Assembly: GCA_018883065.1 (NCBI GenBank)
Contig: VEQT01000033.1
Location: 1 to 32,528, forward strand
Source: Flavobacterium sp.
Lineage (GTDB): Bacteria > Bacteroidota > Bacteroidia > Flavobacteriales > Flavobacteriaceae
DNA length: 32,528 nt
Direction: 5' to 3'
The translations under genes and the position numbers were made by a program. Each line of letters begins with the position of its first letter. Within the stretch, counting starts at the first letter, position 1. A model generated the notes under the pieces. The model was not told where the DNA came from. It saw nothing but the letters and a program-made list of their open reading frames with translations, and did not search any database. Of the stretch, positions 24,365 through 32,528 are shown one piece after another.

Positions 24365-25674
24365 GGGATATAACTAATTTGAATTTTATTTTTGGTTTGA
24401 TGGGTTGGAACAAAACGCTCATCTTGTCGATGTCCCACTACCCAAACAATTTGATCATTACTGTACAACAACCAGACATTTTCTTTATCGATTTGGGCCC
24501 ATTTTTCGTCTTTAAAAAACTTGCTGAGTTTCTTGGATTGGCCCTTCATTCCTGCGGGGTAAATCACATCAGCAGTTTTCCAACGGCGCAAAACAAGTGG
24601 AAATTGTAACAAATCGGCGTCGACAAATATAACGGATTTTGAGTTGTTTTTGGCGGTTGACTGTTTCGAAAATTGTAGACAAATGGGCGTAGTAATTTCA
24701 GTCGTTTTTTCAGAAATAGAATATACATCTTCTCCCCTTTCGGATTCGTTGGCATACAACAACAAAGTGGTGCGGTCTTTTAATAAGGTAAAATTTGAGG
24801 ACAGCACTTTTTTGCCCGATTGCGCATAAACCAACTTATACACATCTTCCCAAGCCGAGAATCCATAATCGTTGAGCCAACCATACATGTAGGCATTATA
24901 ATTTTCGTATTTGAGCAATTTATCCAGATCTATTTGCAAACGATCAGGTAATTCGGTCACTACGTATTCATAGGCCAAATCGAGTGCATCTTGCACCAAG
25001 GATTGGCTATTTTGAAGATGAGATTGGGTGTTAAGAAACGCCTGTAATATAGTAGGTTGAATGGTTTTAAGTTGAGGCACAATATGGTGGCGAATGGCAT
25101 TTCTCAAATAAACGTCACTTGCATTGCTACTGTCTTCGCGCCAAGCATATCCTTGTTCGAGTGCATAAGCATACAATTGCTCTCGACTGAATTGAAGTAA
25201 CGGCCGTACTATATATTCATTCACCGACGGAATGCCTACCAAACCATCTAAACCAGTTCCGCGGCTCAAGTTGATTAAAAAAGTTTCCAAAGCATCATCA
25301 GCGTGATGTGCGGTGAGGATATAGTCGTATTGAAATTCTTGGGCCAACTCGGCAAACCAATCGTATCGCAAATCACGTGCCGCCATTTGAGTCGAACATT
25401 TGGCAGCCTGTGCATAGGCTTTGGTATCAAAATGAGTGGTGTGAAAAGGCAGATTCAAATTGGCACATAACTCTTGTACAAATTGCTGGTCTTGAATGCT
25501 TTCGAGTCCGCGCAACTGAAAATTGCAATGTGCCACAGCAACAGCCAAGTTGGCCGATTTGCACAACTGAAGCAACACAACACTGTCTAATCCGCCGCTG
25601 CAGGCCACTAGCAATTTGGCTTGAACAAGAAAAGGAAATTGAGTTTGTAGGTGTTGTTGAAACAAAGACAGCAT
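24361..25674 (-). CDS. tilS: tRNA(Ile)-lysidine synthase
   Basis: 437 aa from the ATG at 25674. A TTG at 25680 is in frame but less likely. PP-loop ATPase with SGGLDS (26-31), AHCNFQLRG, the HHADDALETFLINLSRGTGLDG stretch with its His-His-Ala-Asp-Asp core, and the TilS C-terminal domain at the end (AGMKGQSKKLSKFFKDEK). It converts cytidine 34 of tRNA-Ile (CAU) to lysidine, which is essential for AUA decoding. Cytosolic. 27 bp downstream of pabB, overlapping dsbD. Confidence 0.95.
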   Translation of the reverse strand: MLSLFQQHLQTQFPFLVQAKLLVACSGGLDSVVLLQLCKSANLAVAVAHCNFQLRGLESIQDQQFVQELCANLNLPFHTTHFDTKAYAQAAKCSTQMAARDLRYDWFAELAQEFQYDYILTAHHADDALETFLINLSRGTGLDGLVGIPSVNEYIVRPLLQFSREQLYAYALEQGYAWREDSSNASDVYLRNAIRHHIVPQLKTIQPTILQAFLNTQSHLQNSQSLVQDALDLAYEYVVTELPDRLQIDLDKLLKYENYNAYMYGWLNDYGFSAWEDVYKLVYAQSGKKVLSSNFTLLKDRTTLLLYANESERGEDVYSISEKTTEITTPICLQFSKQSTAKNNSKSVIFVDADLLQFPLVLRRWKTADVIYPAGMKGQSKKLSKFFKDEKWAQIDKENVWLLYSNDQIVWVVGHRQDERFVPTHQTKNKIQISYIP

Positions 25675-25701
25675 GGTCAAAAGTAAGGAATTGGCTGCAG
25701 A

Positions 25702-26988
25702 TTATTGCAACACTGCGCGCATGGCTTTGGCTTTGAGTAAACATTCGTCGTATTCTTGTTCGGCTTGGGCTAGAGATGTGATGGCGCTGCCTACCGAAAA
25801 CGACACATAGTTGTTGGCTTCATTATACAAAATACTGCGGATGACCACATTAAAATCAAAGTCGCCAGTGGGGGTAAAATAACCTACTGACCCGCTGTAC
25901 AACCCGCGTTTAGTTTCTTCTAATTCTTCAATAATGTGCATGGCCGACAATTTGGGTGCACCAGTCATGCTGCCCATCGGGAAGGTTGTTTTGAGTAAGT
26001 CGACAGGCGGACAATTTTCAGCAACTTCAGAAGCAATGGTTGTAATCATTTGATGCACCTGCTTGAAGGAGTAAATGCCACACAATTCTTCAACTACTAC
26101 CGAATTGGGCAAAGCCGTTTTGGATAAATCATTGCGCACCAAATCGGCAATCATGATGTTCTCGGCTCGTTCTTTGGCATCAGTTGATAAAGCTTGTTTT
26201 ATTTGGTCATCCATCACTAAATCTACGTTGCGTTTGGCTGTCCCTTTGATGGGTTGCGAGATCACATGTGTACCCGTTTTTTGGAGGTAACGTTCGGGCG
26301 ACGCGCAAAGCAAATAATGGGATTTATTTTTATAAAAAACCGAAAAAGGAGCTTGAGAAATTTGATTGAGTTGATTGTAAGTATATAACGGATTAATTCG
26401 AGCGTCCTCAGCATAAAATTCCATACAAAAATTAGCTTCGTATATATCGCCTTGCTGAATGTATTCTTTCATTCTATTGACTTTCGTCAAATACTCTTCG
26501 CAGGATATCCGGGCCTCAATTTGTAAATCATTAGCCTGAACTTCCTGATTAATTTCTAGTCGACTAATCGCCGTTAAATCGGACTCTATTTCATCGTCAC
26601 ACAATTTGAGGTATTGCATTTCCAGCTTTTCACCCCGAAATAAAAACAGCTTTTTGGGCTGAAAAAAATACAAGGCAGGAAATTCCAGTCCATCAAAATT
26701 TTGTGATTGCAGATTTTCTACATTGTTTTTCAAATCGTAGGTGAGATACCCTAAAATCCAATCCTGCGTAGCTTGTTGGTAGTTGTGTAATTCCTGAAAC
26801 GCATTCGATTCGTCAGTTTTCAGAGATGTAAACGCATCCACAGCCACCAATAAATCAAAAGTTGAATGAGAATCTACGTGTGCATTGCTGTCTAAAACCA
26901 ACACTTCGGCATGCGCTTGCGCCCATTGCAACAGTTGCTGCTTGAAGGTAGCAATGGAGGGAATTTCGGGGGTAAAAATGCTGCGCAT
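25702..26988 (-). CDS. pabB: Aminodeoxychorismate synthase component I (PabB)
   Basis: 428 aa from the ATG at 26988; a TTG at 27009 is a weaker alternative. The chorismate-binding domain fills the C-terminal half: YLTKVNRMKEYIQQGDIYEANFC, CASPERYL, the PIKGTAKR motif, IADLVRNDLS, TTFPMGSMTGAPK and YSGSVGYF. PIKGT with lysine is the PabB type (TrpE has PIAGT), so the product is 4-amino-4-deoxychorismate for folate synthesis rather than anthranilate. The partner amidotransferase is probably the gene at 18117. Confidence 0.92.
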   Translation of the reverse strand: MRSIFTPEIPSIATFKQQLLQWAQAHAEVLVLDSNAHVDSHSTFDLLVAVDAFTSLKTDESNAFQELHNYQQATQDWILGYLTYDLKNNVENLQSQNFDGLEFPALYFFQPKKLFLFRGEKLEMQYLKLCDDEIESDLTAISRLEINQEVQANDLQIEARISCEEYLTKVNRMKEYIQQGDIYEANFCMEFYAEDARINPLYTYNQLNQISQAPFSVFYKNKSHYLLCASPERYLQKTGTHVISQPIKGTAKRNVDLVMDDQIKQALSTDAKERAENIMIADLVRNDLSKTALPNSVVVEELCGIYSFKQVHQMITTIASEVAENCPPVDLLKTTFPMGSMTGAPKLSAMHIIEELEETKRGLYSGSVGYFTPTGDFDFNVVIRSILYNEANNYVSFSVGSAITSLAQAEQEYDECLLKAKAMRAVLQ

Positions 26989-27053
26989 GAAAAAAAAATT
27001 GATGCTCAAAAATACAGTATTCTAGTTTTATAATTTGGTTTAAAAAAAATTAC

Positions 27054-27085
27054 CACAAAAAAAATCCCGCTCGGAAGCAGGATTT
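27054..27085 (-). terminator. Terminator after lpdA
   Basis: Stem AAATCC-C-GC / GC-A-GGATTT with one mismatch and loop TCGGAA. On the minus strand it is followed by eight T. It lies 20 bp past the lpdA stop. Confidence 0.8.
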
Positions 27086-27104
27086 AATATTTATGAGTAA
27101 TCAA

Positions 27105-28508
27105 TTAAACGTGTAAGGCACGATTCTCAGTGGCAGCCAAAGCCGCTTCTTTGATGGCTTCTGCAAAGGTAGGATGTGCATGGCTCATACGCGAAATGTC
27201 TTCGGCAGAAGCTTTGTATTCCATGGCGGTTACCGCAGCGGCAATCAAATCGGCTGTACGCGCACCAATCATGTGCACGCCCAAGACCTCATCGGTTTTG
27301 GCATCAGCCAATATTTTTACAAATCCATCTAAATCGCCACTAGCACGGGCGCGACCTAGTGCTTTAAATGGGAAACTTCCTGATTTAAATTCCACTCCAG
27401 CTTCTTTGAGTTGCTCCTCGGTTTTACCCACAGCAGCCACTTCTGGCCAGGTATACACCACTCCTGGAATTAAGTTGTAATCGATGTGTGGTTTTTGTCC
27501 GGCTAAAATTTCGGCTACCATCACCCCTTCTTCTTCGGCCTTATGAGCCAACATGGCGCCACGCACCACATCGCCTATCGCATAAATAGTGGGAACAGTA
27601 GTTTGCAAGTGATCATTTACTTCAACTTGTCCACGATCGCTGATTTTTACGCCCGCATTTTCGGCGTTTAATCCAGCGGTAAATGGCTTACGTCCCACGG
27701 CAACTAAAGCATAATCGCCATCGAGGGTAATCAATTCGCCTTTGGCATTCTCGGCTTGCACCTGAACGGCTTTCCCTTTGCGGGTAACCGATTGAACTTT
27801 GTGCGAAGTATAAAATTTCATGCCTTGTTTTTTCAAGACTTTGGTTAATTCTTTTGATAATGCTCCGTCCATGCCCGGAATAATGCGGTCCATGAATTCA
27901 ACAACAGATACTTGAGCACCCAATCGTAAATATACTTGACCCAATTCGATGCCAATTACTCCCCCACCAATGATGATTAGATGCTTAGGCACTTCGGGCA
28001 ATTTTAAGGCTTCGGTTGACGTGATGATGCGCTCTTTATCTAAGGTAATGAAAGGCAAATTGGCTGGTTTAGAACCGGTAGCAATAATGGCATATTTGGT
28101 TTCGATGGTTTCTGAAGTTCCATCGGATTGGGTAACAGCAATGTGCGTCGCATCAACAAAAGATCCTAAGCCATGATAAACAGTGATTTTATTTTTATCC
28201 ATCAAGTAGTTGATTCCTCCAACTGTCTGGTCTACCACCCCTTGTTTACGGGCAATCATTTGTTCGAGATTTACTTTTACCGAACCTGAAATCGAGATGC
28301 CGTTTTCTTCAAAATGAGCGATTTCGGCAAAATGATGGGATGAGGATAACATGGCTTTTGAAGGAATACAACCTACATTTAAGCAAGTACCTCCCAAAGT
28401 GGAATATTTTTCAATGAGGGCCGTTTTGAAACCCAATTGTGCACAACGTATCGCCGACACATAACCTCCAGGTCCAGAACCAATAATAACTACGTCAAAT
28501 GAACTCAT
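27105..28508 (-). CDS. lpdA: Dihydrolipoyl dehydrogenase (E3)
   Basis: 467 aa from the ATG at 28508 (MSSFDVVIIGSGPGG). The longer ATG at 28592 adds 28 residues without family features. The FAD-binding GSGPGGYVSAI is followed by the redox disulfide GGTCLNVGCIPSK (C42, C47), the NAD site IGGGVIGIELG, the second FAD motif YAIGDV and the C-terminal catalytic HAHPTFAEA. The FAD flavoenzyme reoxidises lipoyl groups of the 2-oxoacid dehydrogenase and glycine cleavage complexes. It stands alone here, so it may be shared by several complexes. Confidence 0.96.
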   Translation of the reverse strand: MSSFDVVIIGSGPGGYVSAIRCAQLGFKTALIEKYSTLGGTCLNVGCIPSKAMLSSSHHFAEIAHFEENGISISGSVKVNLEQMIARKQGVVDQTVGGINYLMDKNKITVYHGLGSFVDATHIAVTQSDGTSETIETKYAIIATGSKPANLPFITLDKERIITSTEALKLPEVPKHLIIIGGGVIGIELGQVYLRLGAQVSVVEFMDRIIPGMDGALSKELTKVLKKQGMKFYTSHKVQSVTRKGKAVQVQAENAKGELITLDGDYALVAVGRKPFTAGLNAENAGVKISDRGQVEVNDHLQTTVPTIYAIGDVVRGAMLAHKAEEEGVMVAEILAGQKPHIDYNLIPGVVYTWPEVAAVGKTEEQLKEAGVEFKSGSFPFKALGRARASGDLDGFVKILADAKTDEVLGVHMIGARTADLIAAAVTAMEYKASAEDISRMSHAHPTFAEAIKEAALAATENRALHV

Positions 28509-28544
28509 AGTATTTGTATTTTTTGATGTGAATAAAATCTGCGG

Positions 28545-28571
28545 CAAAATTAGGTTATTTTTTTGTTTCAA
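28545..28571 (-). promoter_or_regulatory. Candidate lpdA promoter
   Basis: On the minus strand a TTG (28569-28571) and TAATTTTG (28545-28552) are separated by 16 bp, close to the Bacteroidota -33/-7 layout. The start codon is about 37 bp downstream. Confidence 0.5.
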
Positions 28572-28652
28572 GTTTACGGTTTCAGGTTTCATGTTAAAAA
28601 TTATAAACTTACTTGAGGTGAATTTTTCAAGATTTAAAGCGAAACGGAAATA

Positions 28653-29105
28653 CTACAACTTAAAACTAGTCGTGTTCTTCACTTCGCCAATCATAAAGGT
28701 GCTGTGTGTGCTGCCAATGTGTTGCAGGGTGGTAAGTTTGGTTACCATAAATTCGCGGTATTCTTCCATGTTGTTCACACAGATTTTCAAAATGTAATCG
28801 TAATCGCCACTCACGTGAAAACATTCGAGCACTTCGTCGAGTTGCACCACCTCGTTTTCAAAAGTGAGTAAGAAATCTTTAGCGTGTTGAATGAGCTTGA
28901 GGTGACAAAATACCACAAATCCCTTTTGTATTTTGTTGCGATTCAGCAAGGCCACATAGTTTTGAATGAGGCCTTCGCGTTCCAATTTCTTAATGCGTTC
29001 ATACACGGCTGTTACCGATAAATGTAATTTGATAGCCAGTTCTTTGGTGGTGATTTTGGCGTTGGCCTGTAGGGCATTGAGGATTTTTTTGTCAAGGGCA
29101 TCCAT
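28653..29105 (-). CDS. Lrp/AsnC-family regulator
   Basis: 150 aa. The N-terminal HTH (about 3-60) has LDKKILNALQANAKITTKELAIKL and SVTAVYERIKKLEREGLI, the typical AsnC recognition region. The RAM ligand-binding domain (about 65-150) ends in FMIGEVK. The gene is divergent from the PLP gamma-lyase with a 160-bp control region between, so it is probably a local regulator of that gene responding to an amino acid such as methionine or leucine. The ligand is inferred. Confidence 0.93.
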   Translation of the reverse strand: MDALDKKILNALQANAKITTKELAIKLHLSVTAVYERIKKLEREGLIQNYVALLNRNKIQKGFVVFCHLKLIQHAKDFLLTFENEVVQLDEVLECFHVSGDYDYILKICVNNMEEYREFMVTKLTTLQHIGSTHSTFMIGEVKNTTSFKL

Positions 29106-29132
29106 AGAAAAAAATATCTAGTTTGTACTGAA

Positions 29133-29144
29133 TTTGAATTCAAA
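29133..29144. promoter_or_regulatory. Palindrome TTTGAATTCAAA in lrp/gamma-lyase intergene
   Basis: Perfect 12-bp palindrome, 28 bp from the lrp start, with AT-rich flanks typical of Lrp sites. Candidate operator for autoregulation. Confidence 0.45.
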
Positions 29145-29208
29145 AATAGAAATTTTATCTATATTTAATTATATTATTAGTTTATAAATCTAAAATTATC
29201 AACACTAC

Positions 29209-29239
29209 TTGTATTATATTCTAATAATATCCAATTTTG
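29209..29239 (+). promoter_or_regulatory. Candidate promoter for gamma-lyase gene
   Basis: TTG (29209-29211), a 20-bp spacer, then CAATTTTG (29232-29239), one base off TAnnTTTG. The ATG is 27 bp beyond. Confidence 0.5.
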
Positions 29240-29265
29240 ATTAATCTAACAATAAATACAACACC

Positions 29266-30474
29266 ATGCACGATTTCAATCCCGCTGACCGCATCCAAGA
29301 TTTACAATACTTTGGCGAATTTGGAGGTGTAAACCCTTCCATTTCAGATTCCTCTACCTATACCTTTTTGTCGGCCAAAACCATGTTTGACACCTTTGAA
29401 GGAAACGCCGAAGGTTGTTATTTGTATTCCAGACATTCTTCGCCAAGTAATTTATACTTGGATCAGGCCATTGCTGCCATGGAAGGAGCTGAGGCAGCGA
29501 ATGTTTCGGCCTCGGGCATGGGTGCCATTACACCTACTCTTTTGCAATTGTGTGGCCTAGGCGATCATATTGTATCTAGCCGTACCATTTATGGCGGAAC
29601 CTATGCGTTCTTGAAAAATTTTGTGCCGCGCATGGGAATCAGCTGCAGTTTTGTGGACATCACCAAAATGGAAGCCGTAGAAGCAGCCATTCAACCCCAT
29701 ACTAAAGTTTTGTATTGCGAAACCGTCAGCAACCCTTTGTTAGAAGTGGCCGATATCGCTTCGTTGGCCAAACTGGCTAAAAAATACAACTTGACGCTGG
29801 TGGTCGACAATACGTTTTCTCCCTTATCGGTTGCGCCACTCAAATTGGGTGCCGACATCGTGATTCACAGTTTAACCAAATACATCAACGGCAGCAGCGA
29901 TACAGTGGGTGGTGTAACCTGTGCGTCGCGTGAATTCATTGACAGCCTAAAAAATGTAAATTCGGGAGCCAGCATGTTACTTGGTCCCACGATGGATAGT
30001 TTGCGTTCAGCCAGTGTGATGAAAAATTTACGTACGCTACACATTCGTATGAAACAACACAGCCACAATGCACTTTATTTGGCCGAACGCTTTGAAAAAG
30101 AGGGCATCAAAACAGTATATCCTGGATTGGCTAGTCATCCTAGTCATGCCTTGTACAAAGGGATGATCAATCCTGAATACGGTTTTGGCGGCATGATGAC
30201 CCTAGACATGGGTAGTTTGGACAAAGCCAACGAAGTGATGGAATTGATGCAAAAAAGAAATTTGGGCTATTTGGCGGTAAGTTTGGGCTTTTATAAAACC
30301 TTATTTAGTGCACCGGGCACTTCAACTTCGAGCGAAATTCCTTTGGAAGAGCAAAAAGAAATGGGCCTCACCGATGGCTTGATACGTTTCTCGATTGGTT
30401 TGGACAATAACATTGAACGCACCTACAACATGATGCGTGAATGTATGGTGGAATTGGGAGTTCTTGCTAATTAA
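29266..30474 (+). CDS. PLP-dependent gamma-lyase / cystathionine gamma-synthase family enzyme
   Basis: 402 aa, full length. Cys/Met metabolism PLP fold: YSRHSSPSN (phosphate/Arg site), SASGMGAI (PLP phosphate loop), YGGTYAFL, YCETVSNPLLEVADI, VVDNTFSPL, and the PLP lysine K205 in HSLTKYINGSSD. Closest in layout to methionine gamma-lyase, which forms methanethiol, ammonia and 2-oxobutyrate. However, the position of the MGL-typical Cys116 (YGC in Pseudomonas) is Gly here, so cystathionine gamma-lyase or synthase activity is possible. The divergent Lrp neighbour suggests amino-acid-responsive control. Cytosolic homotetramer expected. Confidence 0.87.
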   Translation: MHDFNPADRIQDLQYFGEFGGVNPSISDSSTYTFLSAKTMFDTFEGNAEGCYLYSRHSSPSNLYLDQAIAAMEGAEAANVSASGMGAITPTLLQLCGLGDHIVSSRTIYGGTYAFLKNFVPRMGISCSFVDITKMEAVEAAIQPHTKVLYCETVSNPLLEVADIASLAKLAKKYNLTLVVDNTFSPLSVAPLKLGADIVIHSLTKYINGSSDTVGGVTCASREFIDSLKNVNSGASMLLGPTMDSLRSASVMKNLRTLHIRMKQHSHNALYLAERFEKEGIKTVYPGLASHPSHALYKGMINPEYGFGGMMTLDMGSLDKANEVMELMQKRNLGYLAVSLGFYKTLFSAPGTSTSSEIPLEEQKEMGLTDGLIRFSIGLDNNIERTYNMMRECMVELGVLAN

Positions 30475-30484
30475 TAATTATAAA

Positions 30485-32404
30485 TTAAATTGCATTCAGC
30501 TTGCTGTTTTTCCGGCTATAGCCAAAGTATATAAACAAGCCAATGAGCAACCAAATGGTAAAATACAACCAGTTCCATACGCTCAATTCGGCCATCATAT
30601 AGAGACACGACACCAAGCCCAACAATGGAATAAGTGACAAGTTTTGTTTGTAAGACCATATTACTAAACCAAGGAGCACAATCATGAAAATCCACAACGG
30701 AATTTTGTGTTTAAACAACTCAAAACCCGATTGGTATTTTACGTCATCGTTCAAGGGCAATTCGGCGATTAGCTGCTTATATTGGGCTTCGTCATCGGCA
30801 TACTTGCTCAACAAGGCTTCCAAATCGGGTGTTTTGGCATCTGATTCATTTTTATACACCAAAAATTCATAGGCAATTTTAGCTTCAGCGGGACCAATAT
30901 TGGTTACAATATCAGCTGGTGAATTGGCTTGTTTTTCATTGGTCAAAAAAGCCAAGGTATTGTCTTTGTTGTAGGTAAAGGCTACTACTAATCCCAGCAC
31001 AAGTAAAGCTGGCGCTATGTATTTGGCATTGACATAGGGCGTTTTAAATTTGCCACGCGGAATATTGGGTTTGTTTTGTAAAACCAACACACCAGCACAA
31101 ACCAACACAAAGGCAAACAAGGTGCCAATGCTACATAAATCGGTTACAATAGTCAGGTTGAGAAACAAGGCCGGTATTCCCACCACAAAACCGGTAACTA
31201 CTGTGGCATACGAAGGAGTTCTATACTTGGGATGCACGCGTGAGAATTTAGGTGGCAAAAGCCCATCGCGGCTCATGCTCATCCAAATACGGGGCTGACC
31301 CATTTGAAACACCAACAATACACTGGCCATCGCTACCACAGCACTCACGGCTATAATACCCGACATCCATTTGAGGTTGAGTTGCGTAAACACAAAAGCC
31401 AAGGGATCGCCTACATTTAATTCGCTGTACTGGACCATACCGGTAAGCACCAAGGCAATAACCACATACAAGAGGGTACAAATAATAATCGCCCACATCA
31501 TGCCACGTGGCAAATCGCGTTGGGGATTTTTGCATTCCTCAGCAGTAGTAGAAATGGCATCAAATCCAATGTAGGCGAAGAAAACTGCTGAAACACCTTT
31601 AAGTACACCAGCTGCGCCGTTTGGTGCAAAAGGATGCCAATTTTCGGTATCCACATAAAATACACCCACAGCAATAACCAAAAGTATCACACATAATTTT
31701 ACAACCACCATTAAGTTACTGGCATTACGGGATTCTTTCATGCCGCGATACACCAAAGCGGTAATGATAAAAATAATAGCCAAGGCCGGAACATCAGCTA
31801 CAATGTGCAAAGGTCCTATTGTTGGTGCTGTTGTCCAAGCTGTATAAGCGGCTTGCAAATTGGAACTCAAATTATCAAAAGATTTCCCACCCTGCATCAA
31901 GGCAGTTGCATCTTGGTATCCATTAGAAGCAGTAAGGTAATCCATCTGAATCCAGTGCGGCAAATGAATACCACCACTTTCTAATAATCCCGTAAAATAA
32001 TCACTCCATGAAATGGCCACGGTTATGTTTCCAATAGCATATTCCATGATCAAAGCCCAGCCTATTATCCAGGCAATAATTTCGCCAAAGGCTACATACG
32101 AATAGGTATAGGCGCTGCCCGAAACTGGCACCATGGAGGCAAATTCGGCATAAGCAAAAGCGGCAAATCCGCAGGCGATGGCGGTAAATATAAATAAGAA
32201 GATAACGGCTGGACCTCCGTCGGCACTGGCTTTTCCGATAGTACTAAAAATTCCGGCGCCTACAATGGCGGCAATTCCAAAGGCGGTTAAATCACGTGTG
32301 GTGAGGTGTTTTCCTAAAGATTGGTGTCCGTCGGCTTCGTTTTTGGCCACTTGGTTTAAAATATCTTGAACTGATTTTTTTCTAAATAAATCGAAGAATG
32401 CCAT
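30485..32404 (-). CDS. APC-superfamily amino acid permease with soluble insert
   Basis: 639 aa from the ATG at 32404; the TTG/ATG region at 32464 adds 20 residues without support. About 12-14 TM helices of the cationic amino acid transporter type, with GIAAIVGAGIFSTIGK (helix 1 unwound region), FAYAEFASMVPVSGSAY (helix 3) and a conserved central FFAYIGFDAISTTAEE. Between the last helices lies a 90-residue polar insert (about 478-567) rich in Asp/Glu/Lys, not usual for the family. Likely imports amino acids by proton symport. It converges with the gamma-lyase gene, 10 bp apart. Substrate unknown. Confidence 0.9.
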   Translation of the reverse strand: MAFFDLFRKKSVQDILNQVAKNEADGHQSLGKHLTTRDLTAFGIAAIVGAGIFSTIGKASADGGPAVIFLFIFTAIACGFAAFAYAEFASMVPVSGSAYTYSYVAFGEIIAWIIGWALIMEYAIGNITVAISWSDYFTGLLESGGIHLPHWIQMDYLTASNGYQDATALMQGGKSFDNLSSNLQAAYTAWTTAPTIGPLHIVADVPALAIIFIITALVYRGMKESRNASNLMVVVKLCVILLVIAVGVFYVDTENWHPFAPNGAAGVLKGVSAVFFAYIGFDAISTTAEECKNPQRDLPRGMMWAIIICTLLYVVIALVLTGMVQYSELNVGDPLAFVFTQLNLKWMSGIIAVSAVVAMASVLLVFQMGQPRIWMSMSRDGLLPPKFSRVHPKYRTPSYATVVTGFVVGIPALFLNLTIVTDLCSIGTLFAFVLVCAGVLVLQNKPNIPRGKFKTPYVNAKYIAPALLVLGLVVAFTYNKDNTLAFLTNEKQANSPADIVTNIGPAEAKIAYEFLVYKNESDAKTPDLEALLSKYADDEAQYKQLIAELPLNDDVKYQSGFELFKHKIPLWIFMIVLLGLVIWSYKQNLSLIPLLGLVSCLYMMAELSVWNWLYFTIWLLIGLFIYFGYSRKNSKLNAI

Positions 32405-32461
32405 AATTTTTATTTTAAAAAGACAGCATTTACAGCTGTTATACTTGTTTGTGTTGGAAAA

Positions 32462-32469
32462 CAAATATA
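32462..32469 (-). promoter_or_regulatory. Permease promoter -7 box
   Basis: On the minus strand TATATTTG fits TAnnTTTG about 58 bp before the permease ATG. No clear -33 TTG at the normal spacing. Bases beyond it to the window end hold no gene. Confidence 0.5.
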
Positions 32470-32528
32470 GTATTATTGAGAAGTAATTATGCTGTATTAA
32501 TTTTATTGATGAAAGAATAGTAAAATAT

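Noticed and set aside
25377..25744. Long antisense frames over tilS/pabB
   Set aside because: Mirror-frame artefacts of well-identified genes.
32405..32460. ACAGCTGT near the permease start as the same operator as at marR
   Set aside because: Only 8 bp in common, easily due to chance in a region this size.

Overview
The window reads as a low-GC chromosome segment from a Bacteroidota species, most likely a member of the Flavobacteriaceae. The evidence is AT-rich leaders that mostly lack Shine-Dalgarno sequences, several TAnnTTTG-type -7 promoter boxes, DUF6943 and DUF5675 proteins, a local Lrp regulator divergent from a PLP gamma-lyase, and a MarR / NfsB-like / YceI cluster. The genus cannot be fixed from the sequence alone.

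The left third (1 to about 11.4 kb) is accessory DNA. It opens with a three-gene cassette that I read as a toxin-antitoxin-chaperone (TAC) system: a RelE/HigB-like toxin, an XRE antitoxin with a C-terminal tail, and a SecB-like chaperone. About 1.3 kb of non-coding DNA follows, with two strong inverted-repeat structures. A DUF6943 gene comes next, then a very AT-rich cargo block: a zinc-ribbon plus 2-TM pair, a lipoprotein with a bacteriocin-like tail plus a small membrane protein, and a TPR lipoprotein. This block ends at a second, degenerate copy of the DUF6943 3' end, so it is flanked by a duplication. A hipBA operon and a phage-like module follow. The module is a 252-aa protein, DUF5675 and two small membrane proteins, one of them only 58 aa, with a divergent small regulator. 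The region closes with a tRNA/tmRNA 3'-end-like fragment, a terminator, and two different tandem repeat arrays with units of 106 bp and about 104 bp.

The right two thirds (11.4 to 32.5 kb) is conserved chromosomal housekeeping sequence. An acyl-CoA thioesterase is followed by a FIST / histidine kinase / single-domain response regulator operon, a convergent rhodanese, and marR / nitroreductase / yceI. A PabA/TrpG-type amidotransferase is convergent with a minus-strand run. That run is pabB, tilS and dsbD, closed by a terminator, then yifB/comM, yaaA and a secreted bleomycin-hydrolase-like peptidase. Dihydrolipoyl dehydrogenase, the lrp / gamma-lyase divergent pair, and an APC amino-acid permease complete the window.

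The most interesting items are the TAC cassette, the DUF6943-flanked cargo with its possible bacteriocin-like pair, the phage-like DUF5675 module with its unlisted 58-aa gene, the 106-bp hairpin repeats showing paired changes, and the FIST-kinase-regulator operon. All functional statements rest on motif reading. No database search was run.
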